A DNA stretch of 7,126 nt from Eubacteriales bacterium (GTDB lineage: Bacteria > Bacillota > Clostridia > Christensenellales > CAG-138): contig JAUYTF010000396.1 in assembly GCA_030695285.1 (NCBI GenBank), positions 1 through 7,126 of the forward strand, written 5' to 3'. Below are positions 4,983 through 7,126 of the stretch, piece by piece. The notes below the pieces were generated by a model, which saw nothing but the letters and a program-made list of their open reading frames with translations, was not told the DNA's origin and searched no databases. A program made the position numbers and the translations under genes. Numbering within the stretch: the first letter of the stretch is position 1; each line of letters begins with the position of its first letter.

Positions 4983-6437
4983 ATGTACACCATCGGACTT
5001 GATATCGGCACGACGGGAACTAAGGCGCTTCTTGTCAACAGCGCAAACGGCTCGGTAGCCGGCAGAGGGTATTGCGGGTATTCGCTCATTACGCAGGGCG
5101 ACCGCGCCGAACAGGACGCAAACGACTGGATTAAGGCCAGTAAGTTTGCCATACGCGAGGCAATGCGCGAAAATGAGAACAAACCGGTGTCCGCCATCGC
5201 CATCTCCTCACAGGGCGCAAGTATGGCGATGACCGACGCTGCCGGAAAACCTCTTGGCAACGCAATCACATGGATGGATTCCCGTTCGCGCGCGGAAGCA
5301 ATGGAGCTCGAGCAGTTGCTCGGCAATGAGTATGTCTACCATATGTGCGGCTGGCGAATCTTTCCAACGCTTGACGCTGCAAAAATTTTGCATTTTCGTC
5401 GCGCGGGTTTGGAGCAGCCTGGCTGCCGGTATTTAAGCACAATCGAGATTGTCAATCAGTTTCTTACCGGCTTTGCGATCATCGATCCGACCAACGCAGC
5501 TATCCGCCAGCTCATGGACATTCGGACCGGACGCTGGGATGCGCGCATTCTGGATGCGCTCGGTATCACACCGGAACAACTGCCGGAAATCCGACCGACC
5601 GGCACGCTTGTCGGTGGGCTGAAGAAATCCACCGCCGCAGAATTGGGTTTGAAAGAAGGCACGCCCGTGTACAGCGGTGCGCACGATCAATATTGCGCCT
5701 CGATCGGCGCCGCCGCAATCAGCGTGGGCGACATGCTCCTCTCTGCCGGAACGACGTGGGTGATTTTGGGTCTGGGTGAACAACTGCTGTACTCGGAATC
5801 CTACATTGCTCCGTCGATCCATCCGGTGCCGGGTTTGTTCGGCGCGATGGCATCCCTGTCAGGAACCGGCGTATCTCTGGAATGGTACAAAAACAAATTC
5901 TTGCCCGATGTTAGTTTCGAGGAACTGGATCTGCATGCGCAAAAACGCGTAATCGGAGATCTATTTTACTATCCCTATCCGCTTGGTGCCGCCTACCCGA
6001 TCTGGAACAGCAACGCGCGGGCTGCGTTCATCGGCTCGAACTTGGATCACGATCGGTTCGATTATGCCCGTGCGATCATGGAAGGTGCCGTATTCGGCGT
6101 CCGTCGCGCGCTGGACGATTTTGCGCAGAACGGTTGCGAAATCAGCTCTCTGAAAGTACTCGGCGGTGCTTCAAAAAGCGCGCTCTGGACAAAACTCATC
6201 TGCGATATAACGAACACGCCTGTTCAACTGCTACAAGAATCAGACGCATGTGCTCTGGGCGCGGCAGTCATCGCTGCTTGCGGTGCCGGGGCGCATCCCG
6301 ACTATCCGACCGCTGTTGCCGCAATGGTACATTCTTCACACCTTTTAACCCCTGACGCAGTGCAGGCGACATATTATTCCGAAAAATACGCGCGCTATCT
6401 GAAGTGTTGGAATAACCTTGCAGCATACTATCAATAA
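4983..6437 (+). CDS. FGGY-family carbohydrate kinase (xylulokinase-like)
   Basis: An ATP-dependent sugar kinase of 484 residues, the normal length for the FGGY family. The N-terminal domain opens with GLDIGTTGTK (5-14), the first phosphate-binding loop, and has ITWMDSRS (95-102), which lies in the sugar-binding half. The catalytic base is probably Asp235 in SGAHDQY. The C-terminal domain carries LSAGTTWV (253-260), EGAVFGVRRALDDF (367-380) and GGASKSALW (394-402), which form the second half of the nucleotide site. Overall it resembles xylulokinases and relatives, but FGGY specificity (xylulose, fuculose, erythritol, gluconate and others) cannot be assigned by eye. ATG at 4983 is preceded by ACGGAG about 9 nt upstream. 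It is the third gene of the operon and would trap the imported substrate or its derivative as a phosphate ester. Confidence 0.93.
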   Translation: MYTIGLDIGTTGTKALLVNSANGSVAGRGYCGYSLITQGDRAEQDANDWIKASKFAIREAMRENENKPVSAIAISSQGASMAMTDAAGKPLGNAITWMDSRSRAEAMELEQLLGNEYVYHMCGWRIFPTLDAAKILHFRRAGLEQPGCRYLSTIEIVNQFLTGFAIIDPTNAAIRQLMDIRTGRWDARILDALGITPEQLPEIRPTGTLVGGLKKSTAAELGLKEGTPVYSGAHDQYCASIGAAAISVGDMLLSAGTTWVILGLGEQLLYSESYIAPSIHPVPGLFGAMASLSGTGVSLEWYKNKFLPDVSFEELDLHAQKRVIGDLFYYPYPLGAAYPIWNSNARAAFIGSNLDHDRFDYARAIMEGAVFGVRRALDDFAQNGCEISSLKVLGGASKSALWTKLICDITNTPVQLLQESDACALGAAVIAACGAGAHPDYPTAVAAMVHSSHLLTPDAVQATYYSEKYARYLKCWNNLAAYYQ

Positions 6438-6453
6438 TTCAACGCAGGGGTCT

Positions 6454-6476
6454 GCTAGATGAAAAAAGTGTCTAGC
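6454..6476. repeat. Small hairpin after the kinase gene
   Basis: GCTAGA (6454-6459) and TCTAGC (6471-6476) form a perfect 6-bp stem, extended inward by two G-T pairs, around an A-rich loop. It lies 16 nt after the kinase stop. No T-run follows, so it is not a standard terminator; it could stabilise the mRNA 3' end or be incidental. Confidence 0.3.
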
Positions 6477-6525
6477 GTTTAAGTGAGCATATATAAACCT
6501 GACGGCGGTATTTCGGAAATTCCTG

Positions 6526-6569
6526 CTCTCTAGCTACGGATGAATCCAATTTGACGAGAGTGTTTTTTT
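6526..6569 (+). terminator. Weak terminator- or attenuator-like stem with T7 run
   Basis: CTCTC (6526-6530) pairs with GAGAG (6556-6560), possibly extended by two wobble pairs, and seven T residues follow at 6563-6569. The 25-nt loop contains a small GGAT/ATCC dyad. The stem is short and not GC-rich, so it would be inefficient. The rest of the 161-nt gap holds two short palindromes (ATTTCGGAAAT at 6510-6520 and GGAAATTCC at 6515-6523) and no convincing promoter. The element may reduce read-through from the kinase into the last gene rather than stop it. Confidence 0.3.
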
Positions 6570-6586
6570 GCAACATATCAAACATT

Positions 6587-6593
6587 TAGGAGG
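6587..6593 (+). promoter_or_regulatory. Strong Shine-Dalgarno of the last gene
   Basis: TAGGAGG, 5 nt before the ATG at 6599, is the strongest ribosome binding site in the window. It fixes the start of the YjbQ-family gene and implies vigorous, independent translation despite the 161-nt gap upstream. Confidence 0.8.
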
Positions 6594-6598
6594 CACCA

Positions 6599-7126
6599 AT
6601 GGAATTCAAAGTGTTTCAAAAAGAGATCGAACTTCAGTCCCGCGGATGGATCCCGACATTTCACGACATTTCCAAAGAAGTCGTGGAGATCGTCGCGGCA
6701 TCCGGTGTGAAAAACGGCACGTGCGCAATCGTCTCACATCACACAACCTGCTCTGTCATGGTACAAGAGTGCTCGCACGACCTTGACACGTTCGATCTGG
6801 AGTATCTGCAGCACGATCTGCTCGACATCATGCGGAAACTGATTCCTGACTTTGCCGAGGAGCATCAATATCGTCATCCAGGTCCGATTCATGCGCAGTT
6901 CGGGCGCGCCTGGGGCGAACCCGGCAACTACACGAGCATGAATACGGACGGTCACCTGCGCAGCGTTTTCTTCGGCCGCAGCGAAACCGTAACCGTCAAA
7001 GACGGCGTACTCGACGCGGGCGAATTCGCGCACATCTACTTCATTGACTGGGATCATGTCCGTGCCCGTCATCGTCAGGTGAACGTGACCGTGATGGGTA
7101 CCGCCGAAGACGTCGGCAGCCGCAAG
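6599..7126 (+). CDS. YjbQ/UPF0047-family protein (3'-incomplete)
   Basis: The frame runs open for 176 codons to the window edge with no stop. It has the signature of the YjbQ/UPF0047 family (TIGR00149, annotated 'secondary thiamine-phosphate synthase enzyme'): VSHHTTCSVMVQE at 45-57, a DLLDIMRKLIP block at 73-83, YRHPG at 91-95, NTDGHLRSVFFGRSE at 115-129, VKDGVLDAGEF at 133-143, and a C-terminal strand ending VNVTVMG at 161-167. E. coli YjbQ is about 138 residues. The extra length here comes mainly from roughly residues 96-114 and a tail past 168. Thiamine phosphate synthase activity is known for some members as a weak side activity, so it need not be the role here. Position beside a sugar kinase and mutarotase suggests a carbohydrate-related job. 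It is preceded by an excellent ribosome binding site, and the gap upstream leaves open whether it is cotranscribed with the kinase. Confidence 0.85.
   Translation, partial: MEFKVFQKEIELQSRGWIPTFHDISKEVVEIVAASGVKNGTCAIVSHHTTCSVMVQECSHDLDTFDLEYLQHDLLDIMRKLIPDFAEEHQYRHPGPIHAQFGRAWGEPGNYTSMNTDGHLRSVFFGRSETVTVKDGVLDAGEFAHIYFIDWDHVRARHRQVNVTVMGTAEDVGSRK

Noticed and set aside
6490..6497. TATATAAA as a -10 box for the last gene
   Set aside because: No acceptable -35 hexamer lies 16-18 nt upstream and there is no extended -10 TG. The TTGACG at 6551 likewise lacks a good -10 at usual spacing.
1..7126. CRISPR arrays, tRNA or rRNA genes, insertion sequences, toxin-antitoxin or phage defence genes
   Set aside because: I looked for regular repeats, cloverleaf-like stems, transposase motifs and terminal inverted repeats on both strands and saw none. 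The window reads as a metabolic locus.

Overview
The window looks like a carbohydrate-uptake and catabolism locus from a Gram-positive, Firmicutes-type bacterium, most likely a mid-GC clostridial lineage. This rests on near-consensus sigma-A type promoters (TTGACA-17-TATAAT and TTGACA-17-TACAAT), strong Shine-Dalgarno sequences (for example TTAGGAGG before the last gene), a LacI-type regulator next to an RbsABC-type transporter, and the style of the proteins. No taxonomic marker gene is present, so this is an inference.

Layout. The left half is transcribed leftward: a LacI-family regulator (1457-2494), an RbsC-type sugar ABC permease (283-1272, GTG start) and the first 80 or so codons of an RbsA-type ATPase (1-248, cut by the window edge). 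The right half is transcribed rightward: a metal-dependent amidohydrolase (2918-3952), a DUF4432 aldose-1-epimerase-like protein (3949-4968), an FGGY sugar kinase (4983-6437) and a YjbQ/UPF0047-family protein (6599 to the window end, no stop). The first three are tightly packed (4-nt overlap, then a 14-nt gap). The fourth follows a 161-nt gap with weak hairpins.

The 423-bp divergent region (2495-2917) is the richest non-coding part. It holds two back-to-back consensus promoters and a cluster of TGCAC/GTGCA half-sites. These include two copies of the 13-bp dyad TGCAyCTyGTGCA, 178 bp apart, one inside each transcribed leader. I read this as the probable operator system of the adjacent LacI-type repressor. 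The rightward leader can also form alternative hairpins just before the first ribosome binding site.

Working model (inference): the ABC transporter imports a sugar or sugar derivative, the DUF4432 protein interconverts its anomers, the FGGY kinase phosphorylates it or a product, and the amidohydrolase performs a hydrolytic step (C-O or C-N bond, perhaps a lactone). The role of the YjbQ-family protein is unclear. No isomerase, dehydrogenase or aldolase lies inside the window, so the substrate cannot be named. The cluster does not match any canonical pathway I know. The first 100 bases or so are strikingly GC-rich (75 of 100 by hand count), and the ATPase stops resembling its family there, so that end may be a misassembly or a recombination join.
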